64,000 bases of DNA from NCBI RefSeq assembly GCF_900155685.1, contig NZ_LT732548.1, forward strand, positions 3,096,887 through 3,160,886, read 5' to 3'. The notes under the pieces were generated by a model. That model saw only the letters and a program-made list of their open reading frames with translations, had not been told where the DNA came from and did no database searches. Below, piece after piece: positions 1-9,000 of the stretch (positions within the stretch are counted from its first letter, which is position 1; every line of letters begins with the position of its first letter). This stretch comes from Paenibacillus bouchesdurhonensis (GTDB lineage Bacteria; Bacillota; Bacilli; Paenibacillales; Paenibacillaceae). The position numbers and the translations under genes were made by a program.

Positions 1-114
1 TGTTGTACCTGAGGCATCTGCAGCTAGGACAGTTGTAGCGGGTTGCAGCAAGACTGCAGGAACGGATAGCATGATCGAGAAGGCCAAAGCCAAAGCTATC
101 GTTGTTTTCTTCAT
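1..114 (-). CDS. Secreted protein, N-terminal fragment (signal peptide only)
   Basis: The frame starts at an ATG at 112-114 preceded by GGAGCTTAACT and runs off the left edge. The 38 visible residues form a classic Sec signal peptide: MKKTT, a hydrophobic core rich in Ala, Leu and Val, and a probable signal peptidase I site at TTVLA/ADAS. Nothing of the mature protein is present, so its function cannot be told. A cre-type CcpA site lies about 110 bases upstream at 227-241, which would fit a secreted carbohydrate-related protein, but that is inference. Confidence 0.75.
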   Translation of the reverse strand, partial: MKKTTIALALAFSIMLSVPAVLLQPATTVLAADASGTT

Positions 115-226
115 AGTTAAGCTCCTTTTCAAAGATTAGTATATCGTTCAATGAATATATTTTTTGATAGATATTGGTTTATGCATCTCTCCTTACTATA
201 AAATACTTATTAAAAGACAAACTTAA

Positions 227-241
227 ATGGAAGCGCTACCA
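227..241. promoter_or_regulatory. Putative CcpA-binding cre site
   Basis: The 15-mer ATGGAAGCGCTACCA fits the Bacillus cre consensus WTGNAANCGNWNNCW at every fixed position. It sits between the leftward secreted-protein gene (start 114) and the rightward catalase gene (start 415), so either could be the target. The leftward gene is nearer. Confidence 0.6.
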
Positions 242-414
242 ATAAGTGTGTCTTTATTCTATCCACTTCTCTCCCGGTTGTCAATTATTTCCTGTACAAC
301 GTTTGACATCTATTTTTGAACTCCTCTTTTCGTTCTATTTTTGAATATACAGGTGAATATGCTGCTGCGATGCTGGTTAAGATAATAGTAACCACTTTTA
401 AGGAGGTTTTCATT

Positions 415-2064
415 TTGGGAGAGAATAAAGATATGAATGCTTTAAACAGGCAAGATGTAAGTCGCGAGATACTGACAACGCGTCAAGGCCATCCTGTAAA
501 GGATAACCAGAACATTCGAACGATCGGTGATCGTGGCCCGGCCACCCTGGAGAATTATCATTTTATCGAGAAGATTTCCCATTTTGACCGTGAAGAGGTG
601 CCGGAACGCGTAGTACATGCTCGCGGAACTGGAGCATTCGGGTATTTTGAAACTTACGGAAAGGTCGGAAATGAACCGGTAGAAAAGTATACTCGCGCAA
701 AAGTTTTCTCAGGTGCCGGAAAAAAAACACCGTTAATGGTTCGATTCTCCACAGTGGCAGGAGCGAAAGATTCACCGGAAACCGCACGGGATCCCCGCGG
801 CTTTGCTGTGAAGATGTATACGGAAGACGGAAACTGGGATCTCGTTGGCAACAATCTTAAAATTTTCTTTATCCGCGATGCGATGAAATTCCCCGATATG
901 ATTCATGCATTTAAAGCAGATCCCGTATCCAACGTGCCGCATCCTCAGCGGATGTTTGATTTCGTTTCCCGTTCACCTGAAGCAACGCATATGATTACCT
1001 TCCTATTCTCTCCTTGGGGCATACCTGCAACATACCGCCATATGCAGGGTTCAGGCGTTAATACCTACAAATGGGTCAACGATAAAGGCGAGGCTGTGCT
1101 AGTGAAGTATCATTGGGAGCCTAAGCAAGGGATCCGCAATTTGACCCAAGAAGACGCAAACGCCATTCAAGGGAAGAATGTCGGTCATGCGACACAAGAT
1201 TTATTTGAAGCAATCGAGCGCGGCGATTATCCGGAATGGGAGCTCTTTGTTCAGATCATGGAGGATGGTTATCATCCGGAGCTTGATTTTGATCCCCTTG
1301 ATGATACGAAACTATGGCCGGAGGATCAATTCCCATGGCTGCCTCTGGGCCGTATGGTTTTGGATCGCAATCCGGTGGACTTCCATGCAGAAATCGAGCA
1401 AGCTGCCTTTGGTACCGGAGTACTTGTCGATGGAATGGACTTCTCCGACGATAAAATGCTGCAGGGGCGTACCTTCTCCTACTCCGATACTCAGCGCTAT
1501 CGCGTTGGTGCGAACTATTTGAAATTGCCGGTGAACGCGCCGAAAGTGCCTGTTCGCACGAACCAACAGCGAGGCCAAATGGATATTCGCGATCCGAGAG
1601 AATCTGGAGAGAACCAGCATATTAACTACGAGCCCTCGATGATTGGCGGCTATCAGGAAGCAAGCCAGGAAGATCCTCCGCAGCACCGCCCAATGTATAA
1701 TGCGGCAGCAATGAGTGCGCCGATCGATCGTCCGAACAACTACGGTCAAGCAGGCCATACATACCGGAGCTTTGAGGATTGGGAGCGCGATGAACTGATC
1801 AACAACCTGTCCGAAGCGCTTGCGGTATGCGACAAACGAATTCAAAAAGCCATGATCGAGCATTTCACTCAAGCCGACGAGGATTATGGTCGCCGCGTGG
1901 CAGAAGGAATCGATAAGGTAATGAAAGAGAGCCAAGAATTGAAGCAGGCTAGCCAGCTTCCAGGCCGCGAGGCCGGCAGATCAAAATTCGGTCAAGGTTC
2001 CTTGGCTGCGAATGAAGCCACCAAAGAGGCGGTGGAGAAAAGCCACGAAGCCGATCCATACTAG
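415..2064 (+). CDS. Catalase (monofunctional haem type)
   Basis: Haem catalase that splits hydrogen peroxide into water and oxygen in the cytoplasm. From the TTG at 415 it is 549 residues. That start is chosen because AAGGAGG at 400-406 lies 8 bases upstream; the ATG at 433 would be too far from it. The catalytic His is in RVVHARGTG (about residue 68), the distal Asn in DLVGNN (about 146), and the proximal haem-ligand Tyr in [11 protein letters not shown] (about 356). The C-terminal 60 residues are longer than in the 480-residue KatA type and rich in Glu, Lys and Gln. No PerR box was recognised upstream. A glycerol dehydrogenase remnant follows 19 bases after the stop, probably in the same transcript. 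Which Bacillus paralogue (katA or katX) it matches cannot be settled by eye. Confidence 0.95.
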   Translation: MGENKDMNALNRQDVSREILTTRQGHPVKDNQNIRTIGDRGPATLENYHFIEKISHFDREEVPERVVHARGTGAFGYFETYGKVGNEPVEKYTRAKVFSGAGKKTPLMVRFSTVAGAKDSPETARDPRGFAVKMYTEDGNWDLVGNNLKIFFIRDAMKFPDMIHAFKADPVSNVPHPQRMFDFVSRSPEATHMITFLFSPWGIPATYRHMQGSGVNTYKWVNDKGEAVLVKYHWEPKQGIRNLTQEDANAIQGKNVGHATQDLFEAIERGDYPEWELFVQIMEDGYHPELDFDPLDDTKLWPEDQFPWLPLGRMVLDRNPVDFHAEIEQAAFGTGVLVDGMDFSDDKMLQGRTFSYSDTQRYRVGANYLKLPVNAPKVPVRTNQQRGQMDIRDPRESGENQHINYEPSMIGGYQEASQEDPPQHRPMYNAAAMSAPIDRPNNYGQAGHTYRSFEDWERDELINNLSEALAVCDKRIQKAMIEHFTQADEDYGRRVAEGIDKVMKESQELKQASQLPGREAGRSKFGQGSLAANEATKEAVEKSHEADPY

Positions 2065-2083
2065 GTTTATTGAGGAGATGACT

Positions 2084-3173
2084 ATGGAGAACATTGTTTT
2101 TCACCTAACAAATACATTCAAGGCCAAGGCGCTTTAAGTGATATTGGGAAGTATGTCAAGGAAATGGGGCGAAAGCCTCTGATTCTAGCTGATGAAGTCG
2201 TTTGGAACATTACGAAAGAAATAATTACCGAAGGATTGTCATTAGAGAGCATTGATTTTCAATTTGAATTATTCAATGGCGAGGCTTCTGTCAACGAGGT
2301 AAGACGTATCGCCCAGGAAGGAAGGACGCATTCCGCTGATTTCGTCATTGGTATCGGTGGAGGAAAAACACTGGATACTGCCAAAGCGGTCGCCGACGAG
2401 CTTAAGACGAAGGTGGTCATTGTTCCCACCACCGCATCGACCGATGCGCCGACAAGCGCATTATCTGTCATTTATAGTGACGAAGGCGTCTTCGAATCCT
2501 ATAGATTCTACAATAAGAATCCCGATCTCGTGCTGGTGGATACAGCTGTTGTCGCACGAGCTCCAGCCAGATTATTTGCATCCGGAATCGCCGATGCGAT
2601 GGCCACCTGGGTAGAAGTTCGAGCTACGGTAAAAAGCGGCGGAAGCGCCATGTCGGGCGGCAAACCAAGCATTGCTGCTCAAGCGATAGCGAAAGCATGT
2701 GAAGAGACTTTGTTTCAATATGGAATCCCCGCTTATAAAGCTGTAAAGAAAGGCCTAGTAACTCGGCATGTAGAACGATCGTCGAAGCTAACACCCTCTT
2801 ATCAGGTCTTGGTTTCGAAAGCGGCGGATTGGCAGGCGCACATGCCATTCACAATGGCATGACCGTGTTGTCTGGCGAGATACATCATTTAACCCACGGG
2901 GAAAAGGTAGCTTATGGGACGCTTGTCCAGTTGGTGCTTGAACTCCATCCTGAAGAAGAAATTCTGAAGTATATTAACTTTTATCGCGAGTTAGATCTCC
3001 CGACCACCTTGGAGCAGCTGCATTTAGAAGATGTAGCTTATGAGGATTTACTGAGGGTAGGAGCCGCAGCCACCCAACCGAATGAAACGATGGTTAACCT
3101 GTCCCCCGAGATTACGGCCGAGCAAGTAGCCAACGCCATACTCGTGGTTGATCTACTCGGCAAGCAGACTTAA
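2084..3173 (+). pseudogene. gldA: Glycerol dehydrogenase (GldA), two frameshifts
   Basis: NAD-dependent glycerol dehydrogenase of the iron-containing alcohol dehydrogenase family, oxidising glycerol to dihydroxyacetone. The gene starts at ATG 2084 after GAGGAG, but the frame ends after 17 codons. One extra T in the T5 run at about 2096-2101 would restore IVFSP followed by [21 protein letters not shown]. The central part (2164 on) carries the family motifs [30 protein letters not shown] and [13 protein letters not shown] second -1 shift near 2763-2775 (after KKGLVT) moves the frame again; the restored frame reads [20 protein letters not shown] and then the zinc-ligand regions GAHAIHNG and HHLTHGEKVAYGT. 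Everything else is intact and close to Bacillus GldA, so decay is recent or the shifts are sequencing errors. Confidence 0.85.
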
Positions 3174-3183
3174 GCAGCAGCCA

Positions 3184-3206
3184 GCCCACCGGTATCCCCG
3201 GTGGGC
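3184..3206 (+). terminator. Hairpin after gldA
   Basis: GCCCACCGG and CCGGTGGGC pair perfectly around a five-base loop, 10 bases after the gldA stop. The T-rich tail is weak (TTACTAAT), so it may be an imperfect terminator. Confidence 0.55.
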
Positions 3207-3344
3207 TTACTAATGCCCGTGTAGCAGTTCCTCTCTAGACAGCGATCTTCAGAACGAAACTGAAACTGCAGTTAATAAAGCATGGATCGCCCCCTTCATT
3301 TCATAGAATGTTATAAGGGGAATCATTGTCAGGGGGGCTCATTT

Positions 3345-4535
3345 ATGCGGGTAAGAGTTCGAACCGGGGATACGCTCTGGTATTATGGCCAGCTTTTTAA
3401 TATGCCTTTACGTCTCATCATCGATTCAAACCCAGGACTGGACGCCGCAAATCTTTATTCTGGCCAGGAAGTCGACATTCCCGGCTTTGTATTCATCGAC
3501 TATCATGTAAAATATGGCGATTCGATCTGGAGACTCTCCATGGAGCGGGGATACCCTCTTGATGCGATTCTATTGCTGAACCAATCGGCGAATCCAAACC
3601 ATTTAATTGTAGGTCAACAGCTTCGGCTTCCGCTCAAAGTCACATGGTACGTCGTTGACGTACAGAAGCCATATGATTTGCAGGCACTTCGCTCCGACCT
3701 TAATCGACTCACCGAAATTTATCCCTTTCTTAGACAGCGGAATATCGGTGCCACCGTTATGGGCAAACCCATTCCGGAAATTAGAATCGGGCAAGGAAGC
3801 AGAATTGTTCACGTAAACGGCTCGTTTCATGCGAATGAATGGATTACGACCCCGGTATTAATAAGGTTCTTAAATGATTATGCACTTGCTTTGACAAATA
3901 ACAGCGGAATTCGAGGCCTCGAAATGTATCCACACTATGAGGCGGTTACGCTATCCCTCGTTCCCATGGTCAACCTTGACGGGGTTGATCTTGTCATTAA
4001 CGGGCCTCCAGCGGAGGAGCCTTATCGAAGCGATGTATTAGCCTACAATCGTGGCAGCACTAACTTTCGGGGGTGGAAGGCCAACATTCGCGGCGTCGAT
4101 TTGAACGACCAATTCCCCGCTCTTTGGGAACGTGAAGTAGCTAGGAATCCCAAGGAGCGGGGCCCGCGGGATTATCCCGGTACGGCACCCCTTACCGAAC
4201 CGGAAGCGATCGCTATGGCTGAATTAACGCAGCAGAGCAACTTTGCCTATGTGCTTGCTTTTCACACCCAAGGCAAAGTGATTTACTGGGGGTTTCAGAA
4301 CTTGGAACCGCCTATTTCCGAAACGATGGTCAATGAGTTCGCCCGAGTAAGCGGCTATGAGCCAATACAATCGATTGAAAGCTACGCGGGCTATAAAGAC
4401 TGGTTCATTCAGGACTGGAGACGTCCGGGATTTACGATTGAGCTTGGGAGTGGCGTGAATCCGCTGCCTCTTGAACAATTCGCCGAAATTTATGAAGAAA
4501 GTCTAGGAATCCTTCTGGCTAGCTTATACTTGTAG
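3345..4535 (+). CDS. LysM-containing M14 peptidase (gamma-D-glutamyl-L-diamino acid endopeptidase type)
   Basis: Zinc carboxypeptidase-fold enzyme likely to cut the gamma-D-Glu-diaminopimelate bond of peptidoglycan peptides, like Lysinibacillus endopeptidase I and Bacillus YqgT. The 396 residues begin with two LysM repeats (about 3-48 and 52-98: RTGDTLWYYGQLF, KYGDSIWRLSMERG) that bind glycan. The M14 domain follows, with zinc ligands in HANE (His162, Glu165) and His307 (AFHTQGK) and the general base Glu366 (FTIELGSG). There is no signal peptide, as in endopeptidase I, suggesting a role in the mother cell or after lysis. The start at 3345 follows AGGGGGG by 7 bases and places the first LysM directly at the N terminus. 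It runs convergently to the next gene. Confidence 0.88.
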   Translation: MRVRVRTGDTLWYYGQLFNMPLRLIIDSNPGLDAANLYSGQEVDIPGFVFIDYHVKYGDSIWRLSMERGYPLDAILLLNQSANPNHLIVGQQLRLPLKVTWYVVDVQKPYDLQALRSDLNRLTEIYPFLRQRNIGATVMGKPIPEIRIGQGSRIVHVNGSFHANEWITTPVLIRFLNDYALALTNNSGIRGLEMYPHYEAVTLSLVPMVNLDGVDLVINGPPAEEPYRSDVLAYNRGSTNFRGWKANIRGVDLNDQFPALWEREVARNPKERGPRDYPGTAPLTEPEAIAMAELTQQSNFAYVLAFHTQGKVIYWGFQNLEPPISETMVNEFARVSGYEPIQSIESYAGYKDWFIQDWRRPGFTIELGSGVNPLPLEQFAEIYEESLGILLASLYL

Positions 4536-4580
4536 GGTTAGCAATAGTCAGTAAAATTATATGTCTCATTCTAGGTAGCC

Positions 4581-5894
4581 TCATTTCTCTGCTTCTTCCC
4601 CTCTTTTCGTAACAAGTATTTTATGAATACGCCGCTTGCCTACTTCCGCTACCTTGAATAGGAATCCGTTAAATTCGAATTCAGGATGCTCCTGCTTAGT
4701 TGGAATACGCCCTAGTTTCCCAATGACAAAACCGCTTAAGGTATCATAGTTGCCCTCCGGGAGACCCGTGGATAAAACATCATTTACTTCATCCAAATGG
4801 CATGTGCCTAAAAACACATAAGTATTCTCATCCATCCGTTCATAATCCGACTCATCTTCATCGTACTCATCAAAGATTTGTCCTACGATGTCTTCGATCA
4901 AATCTTCGAGCGTGATAATACCTGCTGTACCGCCGTATTCATCAATAACGACCGCCAGATGCTCGCGGTTCTGCTGAAGCTCCTCCAATAGTTCATCGCC
5001 TTTCTTGGACTCCGTTACGAAATACGGCGCACGAAGGATGGAGTGGATATCCCACACTCCCTCTTCATTAGATGCCAAATATCTAATCAGATCCTTGACA
5101 TGAAGTATCCCGATGATATTATCCAGCCCTTTTTCATAGACAGGAAATCTGGAGTAACGCTCCGAGGCTACAGTATTGATGATTTCAACCCGTGTAATAC
5201 CAGCATGAATCGCCCTCATATCGACGCGATGTGTCATGAGCTCAGAGGCTGTTTTATCGTCAAAATCAAACAGATTATGGATGATTGTGCGTTCGCTTTG
5301 CTGGATCGTCCCTCTCTCTAATCCAGCATCTACCAGCATACGTATTTCCTCTTCTGAGGCCTCTTCATCTTCTGCATTAGGATCAACGCCAAACAACCGA
5401 ACCATTACATTTGTAGATGCCGTCAACAGCTTAACGAAAGGCGATGCCACAATCGACAATGCATTTAGAGGAATAGCTGCGAGCATGGCAATCGGTTCCG
5501 GCTTCTTCATGGCCAGTCGCTTGGGCACGAGTTCCCCAAATACTAAAGTAAAATAAGATAAAATAAGCGTGATTGCAATAACAGCCAGCTTATCCAGAAG
5601 TGCTGGAGCAATTGTTACTCCTAAGGAAAGCAAATAATCCACCAGTATACTCGAGAAACTGTCTGCCGCAAAAGCACTGGCTAGAAAACCCGCCAAGGTA
5701 ATTCCAATTTGAATCGTTGCCAAAAATCCACTAGGCTCGGAAATCAATTTGTGAATGATTGCCGCTTTTCGATTGCCCTGCTTGGCCAGCATTCTTATTT
5801 TATTATCGTTAATTGAAATCAAGGAGATTTCCGAAGCGGCGAAAAAGGCATTAACCAGGATCAGCACAATCAAAACGATGACTTCAAATGTCAA
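4581..5894 (-). CDS. CorC/HlyC-family membrane transporter (CNNM, CBS pair)
   Basis: Integral membrane protein of the CNNM/CorC family, linked to Mg2+ or other divalent-cation efflux (Bacillus MpfA/YhdP, YqhB). The 437-residue protein has an N-terminal DUF21/CNNM domain with about four hydrophobic segments (residues 1-170, including ANFFAASE-type sequence AFFAASEISL and FGELVPKRLAM). Two CBS domains follow (about 195-330; ELMTHRVDM, RYSRFPVYE, VVIDEYGGTAGIITLEDLIEDIVG), then a C-terminal CorC_HlyC domain. The TTG at 5894 is preferred because GAGGAGG stands 9 bases before it; upstream in-frame ATG codons lack a binding site. It is a monocistronic gene, and the specific ion cannot be inferred. 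Confidence 0.88.
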   Translation of the reverse strand: MTFEVIVLIVLILVNAFFAASEISLISINDNKIRMLAKQGNRKAAIIHKLISEPSGFLATIQIGITLAGFLASAFAADSFSSILVDYLLSLGVTIAPALLDKLAVIAITLILSYFTLVFGELVPKRLAMKKPEPIAMLAAIPLNALSIVASPFVKLLTASTNVMVRLFGVDPNAEDEEASEEEIRMLVDAGLERGTIQQSERTIIHNLFDFDDKTASELMTHRVDMRAIHAGITRVEIINTVASERYSRFPVYEKGLDNIIGILHVKDLIRYLASNEEGVWDIHSILRAPYFVTESKKGDELLEELQQNREHLAVVIDEYGGTAGIITLEDLIEDIVGQIFDEYDEDESDYERMDENTYVFLGTCHLDEVNDVLSTGLPEGNYDTLSGFVIGKLGRIPTKQEHPEFEFNGFLFKVAEVGKRRIHKILVTKRGEEAEK

Positions 5895-6056
5895 ATTAAG
5901 TAGCCTCCTCAAATTAACTTTTTGATGAGACAGAAATGAATTTTTAAATCTGCCCTTAAGTAACATTATAGCTTTTTATTAAGAAAACAATCATTAACCT
6001 AATTGAATTAATTTCATCTTCGTATTACTATAATCCCTACATCCTTAGGATCAACA

Positions 6057-6087
6057 AAAGACCGTTTTCCTAAAGAAAACGGTCTTT
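6057..6087 (-). terminator. Terminator of the MFS-nitroreductase operon
   Basis: AAAGACCGTTTTC and GAAAACGGTCTTT form a 13-base perfect stem with a five-base loop. On the minus strand it ends in TTTTG, about 50 bases after the nitroreductase stop. Confidence 0.8.
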
Positions 6088-6138
6088 CCCAATAAGTATT
6101 AGTCCAATCACTTACTATTTCCCAACAATATACAGCCC

Positions 6139-6756
6139 TTAGAAGTACGAGACAAACTCACCAACCGGTTTACGATACCCCCTTAATCTCCGACTCTCTT
6201 CCTTTTCTTTTCCGATCGTAATCATTAATACGACTTCATGTGTATGCGGGATATTTAATAGCTCACGCACTTTTTCTTGGTCAAAACCAATCATTGGACA
6301 AGTATCCCACCCGCGGTTTTTGGCGGCAAGCATAAATAACATCGCTGACAAAGAGCCATTTCGAACCGCATCTTCTTTTTTGAAATCTTCTCCTCGGCTC
6401 TCGTAAAATTTCCAATTGTCCTCGATAATCTCCTGCACCTCAAATTCCTTCAGTATTCCCAATGCCAACATTCCTTGATGAAGCCGCTCTGTTTGTTCAA
6501 ACGCCTGACGATCCGCAGTTACGATGATTACAGCGGAAGCACTATGCACTTTATATTGGTTGTAAGCCGCTTCGCGAATTTTCTCCTTCATTTCTTTATC
6601 CATAACGACGATATACTCGCTGGGCTGCAGATTAAAAGAAGATGGAGCAAGCATGATATCCTTAAATATAGGCTCTAAATCCTTTTCCGTTATTTGAACA
6701 CCCTCTATAAAATTATTAGCAGAGCGACGTTTGTCAATTAATTCGATAAACTCCAT
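6139..6756 (-). CDS. Nitroreductase family protein
   Basis: FMN-dependent NAD(P)H oxidoreductase of the nitroreductase family (205 residues, the usual single-domain length), able to reduce nitro compounds, quinones or similar electrophiles. The N-terminal FMN-phosphate motif is RRSANNF. The APSSFNLQPSEYIVV segment and the C-terminal GYRKPVGEFV are typical of the YodC/YdgI group of Bacillus. GGAGGAA precedes the ATG. It lies 58 bases downstream of an MFS pump on the same strand, opposite a MarR regulator, so it is probably co-expressed with the pump in a toxic-compound response. Confidence 0.85.
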   Translation of the reverse strand: MEFIELIDKRRSANNFIEGVQITEKDLEPIFKDIMLAPSSFNLQPSEYIVVMDKEMKEKIREAAYNQYKVHSASAVIIVTADRQAFEQTERLHQGMLALGILKEFEVQEIIEDNWKFYESRGEDFKKEDAVRNGSLSAMLFMLAAKNRGWDTCPMIGFDQEKVRELLNIPHTHEVVLMITIGKEKEESRRLRGYRKPVGEFVSYF

Positions 6757-6814
6757 TTGTACTTCCTCCGTTCAATATTAAGATCGTATCTTCAACTATT
6801 CCTTCGCTAACATC

Positions 6815-8182
6815 TCAAAGCTTGGCCTTAGCGCTCCCGAACTGTACACGATATAGCCAATACATAGCGGCTACCATCAAGCACATAACGATAAAAATGT
6901 TGCTGTACACGTAGGCACCTTCATTCGCAACAAATGGATTAATGCGAAGTGCTGACTGCTGTTGATCCAGTAATTTGCTTATGATACTCATTGATATCGC
7001 ACCTGAAATAAAATTCAACATTGAAAATAGCCCCATGCCAACACCGACCTGTTCTTTAGCCAGTGTTCGGGAAATCGTATTTGACATCGTAATTTGCATG
7101 AAGGTTTGTCCGACATTTCCTGCAATTAAAATAACTGCAATAATATAAGGCGTCACGCCAACAAAGCTTGAAAGCAATGCATAGCAAACTAACATCAAAC
7201 AAGCTGCTGCGGACATTAGGAATCCATTGCCACGCTCGTCAGCTAATTTCCCTCCCCTTCGGCCTAACATTGCGGAAACGATGGCTGCCGGGAATAATAC
7301 AAATCCGATGTTTTCAGGAGAAAGATTATTTAGTGCCGCTAAATACTGAGGAGTCATAAACGTAAGAGCAAAATTCATTGATGTCGTTATAAATGCAATG
7401 AACAGTCCGATTGCAAAATACTTATTCGCAAAAATACTTGGCTGGACAAACGGGTGCTTGGCTTTTCGTATTCTGAGAACAAATAAAACAAATAAAGCAA
7501 TCCCGATGACAAGCAGCAGCCAATGACTTTGTGTAATAGCTAGAAGTAAAAAGGTTACTGTTCCTGCTAGCAGTCCTCCGCCCAGAAAATCGATATGTCC
7601 GGCTTCCCCCCTATCATCATCCAAATATTTACGGAACAGAGGGAGCGTGACCAGAGACAGCAATGAAAATAAAAACAACCATCTCCAACTACCATAACCT
7701 GAAATCAGGCCAGCGACAACAGGGCCTAGCGCTGCCCCCAAGGACAATCCAACCGCCGATGTTCCAAGCGCTCTTCCCCGCTTCTCGGGAGCGAAGTAAC
7801 GAATGGGAATAATCATCGCCGTTGCTGGTAATACGGATGCCCCGGCAGCCTGCAGTATGCGTCCAAGAACAATCATCCAATATTCGGATGCGGACGCCCC
7901 AACAATTGAGCCGACGGCAAAGAGCAGCAGCCCAAACGTTAACAAGTCTTTCAGCTTATATCTGTCCGCAAGCTTCCCGAACACGACCGACCCGATGGCA
8001 TATAGAACCATGTAACTCGTCATAACCCAGCTCACCTGAGATGGGATCAGTCCGAACTCTTTTCCGATCATGGGCAAGGCCACATTAAACATCGTTCCAT
8101 TCATGACCGAGAATATTAATGCAAAGACGAGAACTCCTAATAATTTGTCAGCTCTTTTATCAGCAGCTGTTTCCTGCAACAT
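6815..8182 (-). CDS. MFS drug/H+ antiporter
   Basis: Major facilitator superfamily efflux pump of 455 residues with roughly 14 hydrophobic segments, the size and pattern of the Bacillus TetA(L)/LmrB-like group. Visible motifs are motif A, FGKLADRYKLKDLL (about residue 70), and the antiporter motif region GLSLGAALGPVVAGLISG (about 145). The start at 8182 (MLQETAADK) has GGAGGAATCACG directly before it; the upstream ATG at 8206 has no ribosome binding site. It is transcribed divergently from a MarR regulator 140 bases away and is followed by a nitroreductase. The substrate is not deducible. Confidence 0.88.
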   Translation of the reverse strand: MLQETAADKRADKLLGVLVFALIFSVMNGTMFNVALPMIGKEFGLIPSQVSWVMTSYMVLYAIGSVVFGKLADRYKLKDLLTFGLLLFAVGSIVGASASEYWMIVLGRILQAAGASVLPATAMIIPIRYFAPEKRGRALGTSAVGLSLGAALGPVVAGLISGYGSWRWLFLFSLLSLVTLPLFRKYLDDDRGEAGHIDFLGGGLLAGTVTFLLLAITQSHWLLLVIGIALFVLFVLRIRKAKHPFVQPSIFANKYFAIGLFIAFITTSMNFALTFMTPQYLAALNNLSPENIGFVLFPAAIVSAMLGRRGGKLADERGNGFLMSAAACLMLVCYALLSSFVGVTPYIIAVILIAGNVGQTFMQITMSNTISRTLAKEQVGVGMGLFSMLNFISGAISMSIISKLLDQQQSALRINPFVANEGAYVYSNIFIVMCLMVAAMYWLYRVQFGSAKAKL

Positions 8183-8237
8183 CGTGATTCCTCCAATCAT
8201 AATCATTATTATCGCATCACTATCAATTCCGTGAATC

Positions 8238-8304
8238 GTGACTTTAGCAGGCTAAACAGGTTATAATGTATGAATTACAAGAATGGCTGTTATAGAATTA
8301 CAAG
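8238..8304 (+). promoter_or_regulatory. marR promoter with a direct-repeat operator candidate
   Basis: TATAAT at 8262-8267 with GTGACT 18 bases upstream makes a plausible sigma-A promoter for the MarR gene. Just downstream, GAATTACAAG occurs twice (8272-8281 and 8295-8304), 23 bases apart or about two helical turns. A duplicated site overlapping the transcription start is where an autorepressing MarR dimer would be expected to bind. Confidence 0.5.
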
Positions 8305-8322
8305 TCAAGGGAGCCGATACAT

Positions 8323-8802
8323 GTGTCCATAAATATAAATGATCCTCTAGCCATTGATATCATTCATTTGTTAATTAGAACGACCCACACGATTCAAAGA
8401 GATTTCAAGACGCAAATTTCATCCGTCGACCTTCCCTTCAAAATATCAGGCCCTCGCTTACGCATGCTGTCCACCGTTTCAGAGGCTGGAAGAATACGGA
8501 TGAGCGAATTGGCCGCTAAGCTGGATATCCAGGCTCGAACCGTAACCGATTTTGTCGACGCGCTTGAAAGAGACGGCCTTCTAATCAGAATTCCTGATCC
8601 GACTGATCGCAGGGCAACCCTCATTCAACTCACCGAGTTGGCGGAAGCTCATCTAAAGGAAGCCCTTGAACAACAAGCGATCATCGCAGAGCAGCTAATT
8701 CAAAGTCTTTCTGCAAAGCAGCGTAAAGAACTGCTGGAGATGTTATTGCTTCTAATAAATGATAAGGATCTTTCCAGCGCTTGCGAAGATGATCTAAATT
8801 AA
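8323..8802 (+). CDS. MarR-family transcriptional regulator
   Basis: Winged-helix regulator of 159 residues, normal for MarR. The DNA-binding region is visible at about 55-100: RMSELAAKLDIQARTVTDFVDALERDGLLIRIPDPTDRR, with the conserved wing Asp-Arg-Arg. It begins at a GTG (8323) after AAGGGAG; the overlapping ATG at 8321 stops after three codons. It is divergent from the MFS/nitroreductase operon and so is most likely the repressor of that operon and of itself, released by a small aromatic or drug ligand. Confidence 0.88.
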   Translation: MSININDPLAIDIIHLLIRTTHTIQRDFKTQISSVDLPFKISGPRLRMLSTVSEAGRIRMSELAAKLDIQARTVTDFVDALERDGLLIRIPDPTDRRATLIQLTELAEAHLKEALEQQAIIAEQLIQSLSAKQRKELLEMLLLLINDKDLSSACEDDLN

Positions 8803-8843
8803 TCATGGATGCGACGGATGGAAACAGAAGGGATGTAGCTCAT

Positions 8844-8880
8844 ATATTGAGGTTACTCATTATGAGGATACTCACAATAT
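8844..8880. repeat. Paired TGAGGWTACTCA direct repeats inside an inverted repeat
   Basis: TGAGGTTACTCA (8848-8859) and TGAGGATACTCA (8863-8874) repeat at a 15-base period and are bracketed by ATATTG (8844-8849) and CAATAT (8875-8880). The element sits in the gap between two convergent genes. No function is known. Confidence 0.5.
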
Positions 8881-8901
8881 TCAGGCATGTCAATAGCAAG
8901 C

Positions 8902-8922
8902 GTTCTATCCTATAGATAGAAC
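8902..8922. repeat. Perfect inverted repeat GTTCTATC-N5-GATAGAAC
   Basis: An 8-base perfect stem around CTATA, about 100 bases after the MarR stop. It has no T tail on either strand, so it is at best a weak terminator and may be a protein-binding palindrome. Confidence 0.5.
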
Positions 8923-8942
8923 ATCAAAATGAATCATCAAAA

Positions 8943-8986
8943 AAGAGGGCTGCCTCCAAGTTACATTTCACGGGGGCTGCCCTCTT
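8943..8986 (-). terminator. Terminator of the GH2 glycosidase gene
   Basis: AAGAGGGC (8943-8950) pairs with GCCCTCTT (8979-8986), with further pairing inside. On the minus strand the stem is followed by a run of six T, a classic intrinsic terminator 15 bases after the stop. Confidence 0.85.
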
Positions 8987-9000
8987 ATTGCTGCTTTTTC

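Noticed and set aside
1312..1935. 207-codon minus-strand frame inside the catalase gene
   Set aside because: Antisense to clear catalase motifs, with no family-like sequence and no ribosome binding site.
2084..3173. Programmed frameshifting in gldA
   Set aside because: Two separate -1 losses, no slippery heptamer with a downstream structure at either place, and the family is never made this way; mutation or sequencing error is simpler.
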